Source: Streptomyces sp. NBC_01471
Lineage (GTDB): Bacteria; Actinomycetota; Actinomycetes; Streptomycetales; Streptomycetaceae
Length of the DNA: 64,000 nt
Direction: 5' to 3'
Assembly (NCBI RefSeq): GCF_041438865.1
Contig: NZ_CP109450.1
Coordinates: 4,485,001-4,549,000, forward strand
Position numbers and translations under genes: made by a program. The notes beneath the pieces were generated by a model. It was given only the letters and a program-made list of their open reading frames with translations. It searched no databases and had not been told where the DNA came from. Positions 51,719-60,280 of this stretch are shown here, piece after piece (position 1 is the first letter of the stretch; each line of letters starts with the position of its first letter).

Positions 51719-51991
51719 CGCCCGGAAGGCGGAGGCGGCCCGGCCGGCCTCCGCCGGCCGTGGGCAAGGCCGCCCCCCCGGACCACCGGGCGCCCGCGGC
51801 TCACTCCGACAGCGACGCCCTCTCCAGCGTCGGTCCCACATCCACCGCGCCCCTCCGCAGTGCCACCAGCCGCCCCGCGCACACCACTTGGCAGGTCACC
51901 CGGCGGTGGCCCCGCGTCGACGCTCGGTGACGGCGGGGTGAAGTACGGGGGCCCGGCAGACTCCGCCCGCCGGGAACGTACGATCGAAATC

Positions 51992-52486
51992 GTGCAAGGT
52001 TCCCCGAACGCTTCCCGCCGCGGCCGTCGCTCCACCACCATGGACGGCATGCCGTTGACTGACATGCCGTGGTGGCGCTGGCGCGCCAATGTGCGCTCCG
52101 CGCTGCATATGCTCTCCGATCCGGCCTTCCACCAGGAGTGCTGGCTGGCGGGCCGTGCGGAGTACGGGGACATCACCGATGCCGTGTACCGGCTGGTCGA
52201 GGACACCTGGCTCGACAACTGGTCCGCCGAGAAGTACGTCGGGACGGTCTTCCGGGACTCCGGGGAAGCCGCACTCGTGGACGTGGCCGTGCTGCGTGTG
52301 CTGCGCATCATGCACCAGGTCGGGGCGGACGCCCCCGTATCGGTCTATATGGAACACCACGGCTGGCCGGAGGCGGTACGGGCCGCCCGCGAGGCCCATG
52401 TACGGCTGGCCGCCGCCGACGGCGACGACCCGGATGTGGCGCCGCGCACCCTGGAAGTGCTCCGCATCGTGACCAGGGCCGCCTGA
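51992..52486 (+). CDS. Conserved actinobacterial protein of unknown function
   Basis: Up to 164 residues from GTG 51992; ATG 52040 or 52049 may be the true start, as no start has a clear Shine-Dalgarno. The conserved part begins DMPWWRWRANVRSALHMLSD and is helical, with LVDVAVLRVLRIMHQVGADA in the middle and a DPDVAPRTLEVLRIVTRAA end. No domain recognised. It ends 28 bp before purU and is likely cotranscribed with it. Confidence 0.65.
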   Translation: MQGSPNASRRGRRSTTMDGMPLTDMPWWRWRANVRSALHMLSDPAFHQECWLAGRAEYGDITDAVYRLVEDTWLDNWSAEKYVGTVFRDSGEAALVDVAVLRVLRIMHQVGADAPVSVYMEHHGWPEAVRAAREAHVRLAAADGDDPDVAPRTLEVLRIVTRAA

Positions 52487-52514
52487 CGGCGGACGGTTGT
52501 GGCACCCTGCTGTC

Positions 52515-53366
52515 ATGACCGACCAGTACGTCCTCACGCTCTCCTGCCCGGACAAACAGGGCATCGTGCATGCCGTGTCGAGCTATCTGTTCATCACGGG
52601 CTGCAACATCGAGGACAGCCAGCAGTTCGGGGACCGGGACACCGGCCTCTTCTTCATGCGGGTGCACTTCGCGGCCGAGCAGCCGGTGTCCCTGGAGAAG
52701 CTGCGCGCCAGCTTCACCGCCGTCGGTGACGCCTTCGGCATGGACTGGCAGCTGCACCGCGCCGAGGACCGGATGCGGATCGTCCTGATGGTCAGCAAGT
52801 TCGGCCACTGCCTGAACGACCTGCTGTTCCGGTCCCGTACGGGCGCGCTGCCCGTCGAGATCGCGGCCGTGGTCTCCAACCACCCGGACTTCGCCGAGCT
52901 GGCCGGCTCGTACGGCATCCCCTTCCACCACATCCCGGTGACCAAGGACAACAAGGCGGCGGCCGAGGCCGAACTGCTTGACCTGGTCCGCCGGGAAAAC
53001 GTCGAGCTGGTGGTGCTCGCCCGCTACATGCAGGTCATCTCCGACGACCTCTGCAAGGCGCTGAACGGCCGGATCATCAACATCCACCACTCCTTCCTGC
53101 CGAGCTTCAAGGGCGCGAAGCCGTACCACCAGGCGCACGCGCGGGGCGTGAAGGTGATCGGGGCGACGGCGCACTACGTGACGGCCGACCTCGACGAGGG
53201 GCCGATCATCGAGCAGGAGGTCGAGCGGGTGGGCCATGAGGTCACCCCCGACCAGCTCGTCGCGATCGGGCGCGACGTGGAGTGCCAGGCGCTCGCGCGG
53301 GCGGTCAAGTGGCACGCGGAGCACCGGATCCTGCTGAACGGCCGCCGCACCGTGGTGTTCACCTAG
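52515..53366 (+). CDS. purU: Formyltetrahydrofolate deformylase
   Basis: 283 residues from ATG 52515. N-terminal ACT domain (about 5-80, LTLSCPDKQGIVHAVSSYLF) and C-terminal formyltransferase-fold domain with NHPDFAELAGSYGIPFHHIP, HHSFLPSFKGAKPYHQAHAR and VTADLDEGPIIEQE, carrying the catalytic Asn/His/Asp (the His in IHHSFLPSF, the Asp in DEGPI). It hydrolyses 10-formyl-THF to THF and formate, balancing one-carbon pools for purine synthesis. Confidence 0.94.
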   Translation: MTDQYVLTLSCPDKQGIVHAVSSYLFITGCNIEDSQQFGDRDTGLFFMRVHFAAEQPVSLEKLRASFTAVGDAFGMDWQLHRAEDRMRIVLMVSKFGHCLNDLLFRSRTGALPVEIAAVVSNHPDFAELAGSYGIPFHHIPVTKDNKAAAEAELLDLVRRENVELVVLARYMQVISDDLCKALNGRIINIHHSFLPSFKGAKPYHQAHARGVKVIGATAHYVTADLDEGPIIEQEVERVGHEVTPDQLVAIGRDVECQALARAVKWHAEHRILLNGRRTVVFT

Positions 53367-53431
53367 GCCCTGTCCGGACCTGGGCAGCCCTGTCCGGTCC
53401 TGGAGCCTCGCGTCCGGAAGGTCCGGACCGG

Positions 53432-54658
53432 TCACATCCGGCTGAGCGACGCGGCCGCGAACAGTACGTCCCGGATCGCCTCGCGGTCGCCCTCCTGCCC
53501 GGCGACCGCCTCCTCCGGCTCCACATGTCCCGCCGCCAGCCGGCAGAACTCCACGCCGTCCAGGGCGACGTGCGCCACCGCCCGGTCCGGCGAACCCGTG
53601 GCCGGGGAGTCCAGCGGGATGTACCAGTCGCCGCCGCCCGCGCCCTCGATCTCCAGCCGCAGCGAACGGCCCGGCCGCCCTTCCGGCACCGGCAGGCGCG
53701 GCGCGCTCGCCCGTCCCGAGCGGCGGCGGCCCGCCAGCGTCGCGGGCAGCATCCGGGCCGCGAGGTCGATCATCAGGTTGAGGTGGGCCGAGGTCGGCGG
53801 GTCGTACGGATAGTCCACGGCGTCCGCGATGTCGCCCGCGTGCACCCAGCACTCGAAGGCCCGGTCCAGGAGCGAGTCCCGCAGCGGCAGGCTGAACTCG
53901 CCGTACGGTACGGAGATTTCCGGTGTGTCCTGGCCCGCGAAGGACACCGTGCGGATCAGGGTGTGGCTCTGCTCGCGCCACGGCTCGCGGATCGTACGGG
54001 TCGGGGGTGCGGCGAGAGCCCGCCAGTACCGTCTGGTGCGCTCCGTGGGGGAGTGCGGTGGCTCGTCGCCCAGGACACCGTCCAGCCCGTCGTCGAGACC
54101 GAGAGCGGCCGAGACCAGGCCGTCGACGGTCATCAAGTGGCCGATGACACCGGCGACGGTCGTCCGCTGGGAGGTGGCGTGCTCGTCCTCGTACCACTTC
54201 AGCCGGACCGGGGCGTGCCACTCGGCCTTGCCGAAGTCGTTCAGCAGGGCGTCCAGCCTGGCGGTCTCCGCGTCGTACGGCGCCGCCCACGCCGGGACCG
54301 GGATCCGGGCCGGCCTGCGGCCGAGGCAGCCCTGGAGGACCCGGGACCGCAGCAGCGGGTCGAGGTCCAGGCTCCGCTCGGTGTGCAGCAGCGCCACGGC
54401 GTCGCGCAGCCGTAGCGCCTCGTCCGCGCAGGGCGCGCAGTCCGTGAGGTGGTCCTCGACCGCCTCGGTCTCCTCGGGGGAGCAGGCCGACAGCGCCCAG
54501 GCGCCGAGCAGCGACTTCAGGACCTTGTGCGAGAGCTTCACCGGGGGCGGCGGCGCCGGGAGGGAGGCCAGGTCGTCGGCGGCCTCACGCGGTCCCGGTA
54601 TCCGCACCGGAATGTCCTCGTCGGGGCATCCGGCCGGCTCCTCGGCGGGCCCCGTCAC
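53432..54658 (-). CDS. Anti-sigma factor: zinc finger fused to MDMPI-like domain
   Basis: 408 residues from GTG 54658, overlapping the sigma-factor stop (GTGA). The N-terminal zf-HC2 anti-sigma zinc finger is VEDHLTDCAPCADEA (H-x3-C-x2-C, about residue 70). The remaining 280 residues resemble mycothiol-dependent maleylpyruvate isomerase/DinB-like proteins, with VAGVIGHLMTVDGL (about 165) and ECWVHAGDIADAVDYPYDPP (about 265). No transmembrane segment, so it is a soluble zinc anti-sigma factor, possibly redox or mycothiol responsive through the second domain. Cotranscribed with its likely partner sigma factor. Confidence 0.82.
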   Translation of the reverse strand: MTGPAEEPAGCPDEDIPVRIPGPREAADDLASLPAPPPPVKLSHKVLKSLLGAWALSACSPEETEAVEDHLTDCAPCADEALRLRDAVALLHTERSLDLDPLLRSRVLQGCLGRRPARIPVPAWAAPYDAETARLDALLNDFGKAEWHAPVRLKWYEDEHATSQRTTVAGVIGHLMTVDGLVSAALGLDDGLDGVLGDEPPHSPTERTRRYWRALAAPPTRTIREPWREQSHTLIRTVSFAGQDTPEISVPYGEFSLPLRDSLLDRAFECWVHAGDIADAVDYPYDPPTSAHLNLMIDLAARMLPATLAGRRRSGRASAPRLPVPEGRPGRSLRLEIEGAGGGDWYIPLDSPATGSPDRAVAHVALDGVEFCRLAAGHVEPEEAVAGQEGDREAIRDVLFAAASLSRM

Positions 54659-55245
54659 AGCGCACGGCCGTATCCGGGCGGGGAGGCCCCTTCGGTGGGC
54701 CGGGTGTTGGCCGTGGAGAGCAGCTGGAGCCCCAGCCGGAGCCGGCGCCGGGCCTCGTCCTCGGTGACTCCGAGGTCGGCCGCGGTCTGCCGGTAGTCCC
54801 TGCGCTGGAAGTACGCGAGCTCCAGCGCGGCGCGCAGCGGTGCGGGCATGGAGGTCACGATGTAGTCGGCGCGGGCCGCCGCCGACGCCTTGCGCACCTT
54901 CTGCTCCAGCTCTTCCGTCTCCTCCGTGGTGGACTCGCCACGGGCGGCGAGGGACGCCGTCTCGGCCTGGCGCAGCTGCTTGACGGCCTGGCGGTGGGCG
55001 AGTGTGGCCACCCAGGAGCGCATGGAACCGTGCTTCGGCTCGTACTCCTCGGGGTTCTCCCAGACGTGCACGAAGACCTCACGGGTGATGCGGTCGGCCG
55101 CGTCGTCGTCGTCCAGCACGCGGTGGGCCAGGCTGTGCACGAGGGAGGCGAGCCGGTCGTACAGCTCGCCCAGCGCGGCTGCCTCACCGCGCGCGAGCCG
55201 CTGCTGCATCCTGCGGTCCCACCGGGGTGGTGCGTCCTTCGGCAT
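54655..55245 (-). CDS. ECF-type RNA polymerase sigma factor
   Basis: 196 residues from ATG 55245 (GGGGGG 4-5 bases upstream); a longer frame is open to 55284. Sigma2 region about 15-85 (LGELYDRLASLVHSLAHRVL, VFVHVWENPEEY, MRSWVATLAHRQAV) and sigma4 about 130-180 (MPAPLRAALELAYFQRRDYR, GVTEDEARRRLRLGLQLL). It directs RNA polymerase to specific promoters when freed from the anti-sigma factor encoded next. Divergent from the STAS-domain gene. Confidence 0.88.
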   Translation of the reverse strand: MPKDAPPRWDRRMQQRLARGEAAALGELYDRLASLVHSLAHRVLDDDDAADRITREVFVHVWENPEEYEPKHGSMRSWVATLAHRQAVKQLRQAETASLAARGESTTEETEELEQKVRKASAAARADYIVTSMPAPLRAALELAYFQRRDYRQTAADLGVTEDEARRRLRLGLQLLSTANTRPTEGASPPGYGRAL

Positions 55246-55502
55246 TCGGCCCCCCAAGCATCTGCCCCTCGTTCCGTTCGACACTAACCGCAGGGCCTGC
55301 CGAGTGCGCCTGTTTGTACCAAGTGCGGTCCCGGACCGGTACGGGGTGATAGAGGGGGCCTGGATCTTTCTGTCGGAAATCGTCCGGGTGTTTATGGTGG
55401 GGACGGTGTTTCATGGGGGATCGGTGGGGCAGCCGCCCGGGTGGAACGCAAACTTCCGGATTTTCCGGAACCGGCAGACCGACAGCGGAGAGGTCCAGTC
55501 CC

Positions 55503-55898
55503 GTGATGCTGAACGTGATCGAAGCCGAACGCGGTGCATGGCTCGTCTTGCGCATATCGGGCGAAATGGACCTGGTGAGTTCCCCCGAGGTCCGGCAGCG
55601 GGTCCATGACGCGGTGGCCGCCGGCTGCCACGACGTGGTGCTCGACCTCTCGGACGTGGTGTTCTGCGACTCCAGCGGTGTCGGGGTACTGATCGCGGCC
55701 CGCAGACTGATGCGCTCCTGCCAGGGCCGGCTGCGGCTGATCCTGCCGGGCGGCGGCGAGGTGGGCGGCATGTCGGGTCAGGGCGGCGCCGCACATGTGA
55801 ACAAGGTGCTGGGTGCGCTGGGGGTGCGGCGGCTCTTCGAGGTGTACGCGGACGTGTACGACGCCACGGCGGACGACGCGCAGCCGATCTCGGCGTAA
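55503..55898 (+). CDS. STAS-domain anti-anti-sigma factor
   Basis: 131 residues from GTG 55503 (GAGAGG 9 bases upstream); ATG 55413 would extend it. STAS fold with WLVLRISGEMDLVSSPEVRQ and the phosphorylation segment LDLSDVVFCDSSGVGVLIAA (Ser of DSSG, about residue 57), as in SpoIIAA/BldG/RsbV. When dephosphorylated such proteins bind an anti-sigma kinase and release its sigma factor. Divergent from the ECF sigma operon; the RsbW-like ATPase at 60281 could be a partner, but is 4 kb away. Confidence 0.88.
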   Translation: MMLNVIEAERGAWLVLRISGEMDLVSSPEVRQRVHDAVAAGCHDVVLDLSDVVFCDSSGVGVLIAARRLMRSCQGRLRLILPGGGEVGGMSGQGGAAHVNKVLGALGVRRLFEVYADVYDATADDAQPISA

Positions 55899-55956
55899 GA
55901 GGCAAGCGAAAAGCGGTAAGCGGTCGGCGGGAAGGGGCCCCTCGTCGTCGGCCCCC

Positions 55957-57486
55957 TCAGCCGTACAACTCCCGCAACTTGTATTTGAGTACCTTCCGCA
56001 GCGCGGCATTGCGCGGCAGCGCGTCCACCACCTCCAGCTGTTCCGGAAGTTTGTGTACGGAGAGACCTTCGCCGCGCAGGAACGCCGCCATGGTGGCCAG
56101 GGTCAGATCTCCGGTGCCCGGCCGCCGCTCGATCACCGCGCAGACCCGCTCGCCGCGCTCCTGGTCCGGGAGTCCGACGACCGCCGCGTCGGCCACGGCC
56201 GGGTGCTGGTGCAGCAGGTCCTCGATCTCCTTGGCCGAGATGTTCTCGCCCTTGCGGATGATGATGTCCTTCATCCGGCCGGTCAGCACCAGATGGCCGC
56301 TCTCCCTGAGGTGGCCCACGTCGCCGGTGACCAGGAAGCCGTCGGAGTCGAAGACGCCGGCGGCCTGGGCCGGGTCCGCGTACCCCTGGCAGACCGCCTC
56401 GCCGCGCAGCCGCACCTCGCCGTCGACCCCGGCGGGCACCGGCCTGCCCGCCGCGTCCACGATGCGGATCTCCATCCCGGCCGGTGGACGGCCCTCCGTG
56501 GTGGCGAGGTTCTCGGCCGTGTCGTCGGGGGCGCCCATGGTGATCATGGGGACCTCGGTCATGCCGTAGCCGTGGGTGAGCTGGACGCCCATCTCCCGTA
56601 CCACCGCGTGGTAGATCTCCGGCGGCTTCGGTGCCCCGCCGCCTGCCAGCAGCCGCAGCGTGGGGACCAGCCGCTGTCCCGGGAGCTTGCGCTGCTCGGT
56701 GAGGAACATCGAGTAGAACGCGGTGGAGCCGCCCGCGACCGTCACGCCGTGCCTGCGGTATTCGGGCAGCGCCGTGTCCATCGCGAAGTGCTCGAACAGC
56801 ACGGCGGGGAAGCCGTACAGGAGCAGCATCACGGCGTAGTCCGGGCCCCCGATGTGCGCGAAGGGGAAGGCCATCGAGCCGACGTCGTCCGCCGTGAGGT
56901 GCAGGGCGTGGGCCAGGCAGGAGCCGCCCGCGATCAGTGAGCGGTCGGTGTGCAGCACGCCCTTGGGGTCGGACGTGGTCCCGGACGTCCAGTAGATCCA
57001 GCGGACCGCGGTGCCGTCGGCGGGCGGCGGCGGGAGCACGGCGGGGTCGCCGTCCGGTAGCGCGCCGTACGCCTCGAACACGCCCCGCGCGCCGAGCCGT
57101 TCGGCCATGGCCGTGTGGTCGTGGCCGCGCCAGGTGCCCGGTACGGCGAAGAAGTCCGCCCGGGACTCGCGGAGCGCGAAGCCGACCTCGCGGTCCCGGT
57201 AGAACGGGATCACCGGTGACTGGACCGCGCCGAGCCGGGCCAGCGCGAACGAGAGCAGTACGGTCCCGATCCGGGTCGGCAGCTGCCAGGCGACCACGCT
57301 GCCCGGCCGCACCCCCATCCCGTACAGGCCGGCGGCGACGCGCTCGGCGCCGTCCCGCAGTTCTCCGAAGGTCAGGGTGCGGTCGCCCTGGAGCAGGACG
57401 GGCCGGTCCGGGGTCAGCCCGGCGCGGCGGTCGACCAGTTCCCACAGTGTGCGGGATGCGCCCAGTGCGTGTGCGGTCTCGTCCAT
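55957..57486 (-). CDS. Acyl-CoA ligase (cyclohexanecarboxylate/AliA-like)
   Basis: 509 residues. Adenylation motifs: YWTSGTTSDPKGVLHTDRS (A3, about residue 165), THGYGMTEVPM (A5), GFLVTGDVGHLRESG (A7), GRMKDIIIRKGENISAKEIE (A8) and NAALRKVLKYKLRELYG at the C-terminus, where the A10 lysine falls in RKVLK. Sequence type matches cyclohexanecarboxylate-CoA ligases and other acid-CoA ligases of ring degradation. Divergent from the paired acyl-CoA dehydrogenase genes; two copies of a CTGACG/CGTCAG operator lie between. Confidence 0.88.
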   Translation of the reverse strand: MDETAHALGASRTLWELVDRRAGLTPDRPVLLQGDRTLTFGELRDGAERVAAGLYGMGVRPGSVVAWQLPTRIGTVLLSFALARLGAVQSPVIPFYRDREVGFALRESRADFFAVPGTWRGHDHTAMAERLGARGVFEAYGALPDGDPAVLPPPPADGTAVRWIYWTSGTTSDPKGVLHTDRSLIAGGSCLAHALHLTADDVGSMAFPFAHIGGPDYAVMLLLYGFPAVLFEHFAMDTALPEYRRHGVTVAGGSTAFYSMFLTEQRKLPGQRLVPTLRLLAGGGAPKPPEIYHAVVREMGVQLTHGYGMTEVPMITMGAPDDTAENLATTEGRPPAGMEIRIVDAAGRPVPAGVDGEVRLRGEAVCQGYADPAQAAGVFDSDGFLVTGDVGHLRESGHLVLTGRMKDIIIRKGENISAKEIEDLLHQHPAVADAAVVGLPDQERGERVCAVIERRPGTGDLTLATMAAFLRGEGLSVHKLPEQLEVVDALPRNAALRKVLKYKLRELYG

Positions 57487-57517
57487 CCCCGAACTCCCTC
57501 ATGCTCCGGCGAGTTGG

Positions 57518-57532
57518 CTGACGGGTCGTCAG
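57518..57532. promoter_or_regulatory. Operator copy 1 (CTGACG-N3-CGTCAG)
   Basis: CTGACGGGTCGTCAG, perfect 6-bp arms, 32 bp upstream of the AliA-like ligase ATG. Same family as 57596-57610 and 62026-62040. Confidence 0.6.
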
Positions 57533-57595
57533 ATCGTGTCGAGAGCGTAGGGCTCTGCGCCTTGTCGGTCCAGAGGGTCGGGGCTAGCCTGATTT

Positions 57596-57610
57596 CTGAC
57601 GACCCATCAG
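57596..57610. promoter_or_regulatory. Operator copy 2 (CTGACGACCCATCAG)
   Basis: The reverse complement of copy 1 with one change, 90 bp upstream of the acyl-CoA dehydrogenase ATG, so each divergent gene has a site in its promoter. Confidence 0.55.
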
Positions 57611-57700
57611 TTATCTGTCGGCCGGATATCGGGCCACCGGACACGCCGGAAGGGGCACCATGACCGAACGCGCACGTGAGCAGGGCGGGCCGGGGCGCTG

Positions 57701-58897
57701 ATGGACCTCACGTACACGGAGGACGAAGAGGTCTTCCGCGGGCAGCTGAAGGCGTGGCTCGCGAAGGTCCTCCCGGCGCTGCCGCCCGCGCCGGACCCGC
57801 TGGACTGGCCGGGGCGGCGCGCGTACGACACCGCGTGGCAGCGGATGCTGTACGAGGCCGGGTACGCGGGGCTGCACTGGCCGGCCGACGCGGGCGGGGG
57901 CGGCGCCACCCCCACCCAGCACCTGATCTTCCTGGAGGAGACGGAGCGGGCCGGGGCCCCGTACGTCGGGGCGAACTTCGTCGGGCTGCTGCACGCGGGC
58001 CCGACGATCGCCGCCGAGGGGACGGCGGAGCAGCGGGCCCGCTGGCTGCCGCCGGTGCTGCGCGGGGACGAGGTCTGGTGCCAGGGGTTCAGCGAGCCGG
58101 GCGCCGGTTCGGACCTGGCGTCGCTGCGGACCAGGGCGGTACGGGACGGCGATCACTATGTGGTCAGCGGTTCCAAGATCTGGACCTCGCACGCCGAGGT
58201 CGCCGACTGGTGCGAGCTGCTGGTCCGTACGGAACCGGTCAGTGACGCCGTGCCCAAGCACCGCGGGATCACCTGGCTCGCGATGCGGATGGACGCCCCC
58301 GGTGTGACCGTACGGCCGCTGCGGACGCTCGCCGGGTCCACCGAGTTCGCCGAGATGTTCCTCGACGACGTACGGATCCCGGTCACCGACCGGGTCGGCG
58401 CCGAGAACGACGGCTGGCGCGTCACCATGGTCACCCTCTCCTTCGAGCGCGGCACGGCCTTCGTCGGCGAGGTCGTCGCCTGCCGCCGCACCCTGGGCGA
58501 ACTGGCCCGCACGGCACGGGACAACGGCCGCTGGGACGCCGACCCGGCGCTGCGCCGCAGGCTGGGCCGGCTCGGCGCCGAGTTCGCCGCGCTCTGGCGC
58601 CTCACCCAGTGGAACGTCAGCGAGTCGCAGGGCGGGGGAAGCGGGGCGGACGGGAGCGGGGGCGGTTTCGGGGTGCCCGGTATCGGCGGCTCGGTCTTCA
58701 AGCTCCGCTACTCGCAGGCCCGCCAGGAGCTGTACGAGGCGGCCGGTGAGGTCCTGGGCCCCGACGCCCTCGACCTCGCACACCCCTGGAACCAGGACCG
58801 GCTGTCCTCGCTCTCGTACACGATCGCCGCGGGCACCTCGCAGATCCAGCAGAACATCGTCGCCGAGCGGATCCTCGGCCTCCCCAAGGAGCGCTGA
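57701..58897 (+). CDS. Acyl-CoA dehydrogenase, large partner
   Basis: 398 residues from ATG 57701. Full ACAD fold: AGYAGLHWPADAGGGGATPT, CQGFSEPGAGSDLASLRTRA (FAD contacts, about residue 125), WTSHAEVADWCELLVRTEP, STEFAEMFLDDVRIP and the C-terminal IAAGTSQIQQNIVAERILG. A Gly/Ser insert (GGGSGADGSGGGFG, about 310-330) is unusual. Its stop overlaps the next gene (ATGG...) by 1 base, a two-gene pair like the heteromeric FadE dehydrogenases that act on CoA esters of steroid rings or side chains. Confidence 0.88.
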   Translation: MDLTYTEDEEVFRGQLKAWLAKVLPALPPAPDPLDWPGRRAYDTAWQRMLYEAGYAGLHWPADAGGGGATPTQHLIFLEETERAGAPYVGANFVGLLHAGPTIAAEGTAEQRARWLPPVLRGDEVWCQGFSEPGAGSDLASLRTRAVRDGDHYVVSGSKIWTSHAEVADWCELLVRTEPVSDAVPKHRGITWLAMRMDAPGVTVRPLRTLAGSTEFAEMFLDDVRIPVTDRVGAENDGWRVTMVTLSFERGTAFVGEVVACRRTLGELARTARDNGRWDADPALRRRLGRLGAEFAALWRLTQWNVSESQGGGSGADGSGGGFGVPGIGGSVFKLRYSQARQELYEAAGEVLGPDALDLAHPWNQDRLSSLSYTIAAGTSQIQQNIVAERILGLPKER

Positions 58898-59823
58898 TGG
58901 AGTTCCGGCTCACCGACGACCAACTGGCCCTGCGCACCGGCTTCCGCGCACTGCTGGCAGGCCGCTTCGGCCGGGAGGAGCTGCGGGCCGCCGTGGAGCG
59001 GCCGGTCCTCGACCGCGCCCTGTGGCGGGAGCTGGGCGACGCCGGGCTCTTCTCGCTCCGGCTGCCCGAGGCGGGCGGCGGGGTCGGGCTCGGAATGCCC
59101 GAGGCCGTCCTCGTCTTCGAGGAGGCGGGGCGGGCGCTGCTGCCGGGGCCGCTGGTCGCCACGCATCTCGCGGCGGGCACGGTGCCCGGCGCCGACACCG
59201 GGCGGACCGTCGTCGCGGCGTCGGACGGCGCCCTGGTGGAGTGGCTCGCGGAGGCCGACGCGGTGGTGGGCCCTGCCGCCGGTGCCCGCCCCGTCCGGTC
59301 GGTGGACCCGCTGACACCGCTGCACCGGGTGTCCGGCGAGCGCACCGGCCGGCCCGCGGCAGCCCTGCTCACCGCCGCCCTTCAGCTCGGCAGCGCGGCG
59401 CGCACCACCGAACTGGCCGTCGGGTACGCGAAGGAGCGGGAGCAGTTCGGCCGCCCGATCGGCGCCTTCCAGGCCGTCAAGCATCTCTGCGCCGGGATGC
59501 TCGTACGGACCGAGGTGGCCAGGGCTGCGGTCTACGCGGCGGCCGTGACCTCCGAGGCGCACGGGGCCGGTACGGGGGAGCGTGAGGACGTCCCGGACAC
59601 CCGTGTCCCGGAAATCGGTGTCCCGGAAACCGATGTGGCCGGGGCCAAGCTGCTCGCCGACGACGCGGCCGTCCGTAACGCCCGGGACTGTCTCCAGGTC
59701 CACGGGGGCATGGGATTCACCTGGGAGTCAGATGTTCATCTTCATCTGAAACGGGCCTGGGTGAGGGCCGGTCAGTGGATCACCGAGGCCGAGGCCGCGG
59801 AGCTGGTCGCCGCAGCGCTGTGA
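58897..59823 (+). CDS. Acyl-CoA dehydrogenase, small partner
   Basis: 308 residues from ATG 58897, directly abutting the larger ACAD gene. Reduced ACAD: N-terminal GLFSLRLPEAGGGVGLGMPE, a shortened middle beta domain (about 80-145) without the usual ExxAGSD flavin motif, then KEREQFGRPIGAFQAVKHLC and NARDCLQVHGGMGFTWESDV. A short, degenerate partner of this type is typical of alpha2beta2 acyl-CoA dehydrogenases, where one subunit supplies the catalytic Glu. An acidic Gly/Thr-rich insert (TGEREDVPDTRVPEI) is near residue 230. Confidence 0.85.
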   Translation: MEFRLTDDQLALRTGFRALLAGRFGREELRAAVERPVLDRALWRELGDAGLFSLRLPEAGGGVGLGMPEAVLVFEEAGRALLPGPLVATHLAAGTVPGADTGRTVVAASDGALVEWLAEADAVVGPAAGARPVRSVDPLTPLHRVSGERTGRPAAALLTAALQLGSAARTTELAVGYAKEREQFGRPIGAFQAVKHLCAGMLVRTEVARAAVYAAAVTSEAHGAGTGEREDVPDTRVPEIGVPETDVAGAKLLADDAAVRNARDCLQVHGGMGFTWESDVHLHLKRAWVRAGQWITEAEAAELVAAAL

Positions 59824-60280
59824 GGGGTACCCGTGCAGGGCGGCCCGTGGGACGGCGGGGCGGGTCACCGGTCTGTCACCGAGCGTTGATACCGGGTTGT
59901 GTCCTCCGGCGGGGCCGTCACGGGCCGGAGTCGGTGCCGCGCTCCGGTACGCTCCGTGAGATGCGAGCGACCGTGTTGCGCGGATGCTCCGTTGGCGCCT
60001 CCGAGGTGGCAGCGGGCCGGGGAATGCGCGCCGTTCGTGCCGTACGTGGGTGCGAGAAGTGCCTTCGTTCGACTGACCGTGACAGGCGTCGCACAGTATG
60101 CACCACGCCTACTCCTTCGCGCTGGAATATGCCTGAAGCGCTTGTTGCGGTGACTGTACGTCAACCATGCTGTCTCCCAGGGGAATCACGTTCCGTGATC
60201 CCCGAGAGGCGCTAGGCGATGTTCCCCCGGTGCTGAAAAGCCCTGGGGGGTACCCCCGGCCGGTTCGGATGGTGTGAGCG
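59824..60280. other. Intergenic region without a convincing gene
   Basis: No real ORF: the open frames are Arg/Ser-rich or antisense. Near the right end lie a hairpin (60180-60203) and the palindrome GGGGGTACCCCC (60246-60257), just upstream of the RsbW-like gene. Confidence 0.5.
60180..60203. promoter_or_regulatory. Hairpin upstream of the RsbW-like gene
   Basis: GGGGAATCAC and GTGATCCCC pair over 9 bases with one bulged A and loop GTTCC. It ends 77 bp before the start codon and could be a 5' UTR element or a terminator for upstream transcription. Confidence 0.4.

Noticed and set aside
59865..60164. 99-codon minus-strand frame in the gap before the RsbW-like gene
   Set aside because: Arg/Thr-rich composition and no Shine-Dalgarno; treated as non-coding.
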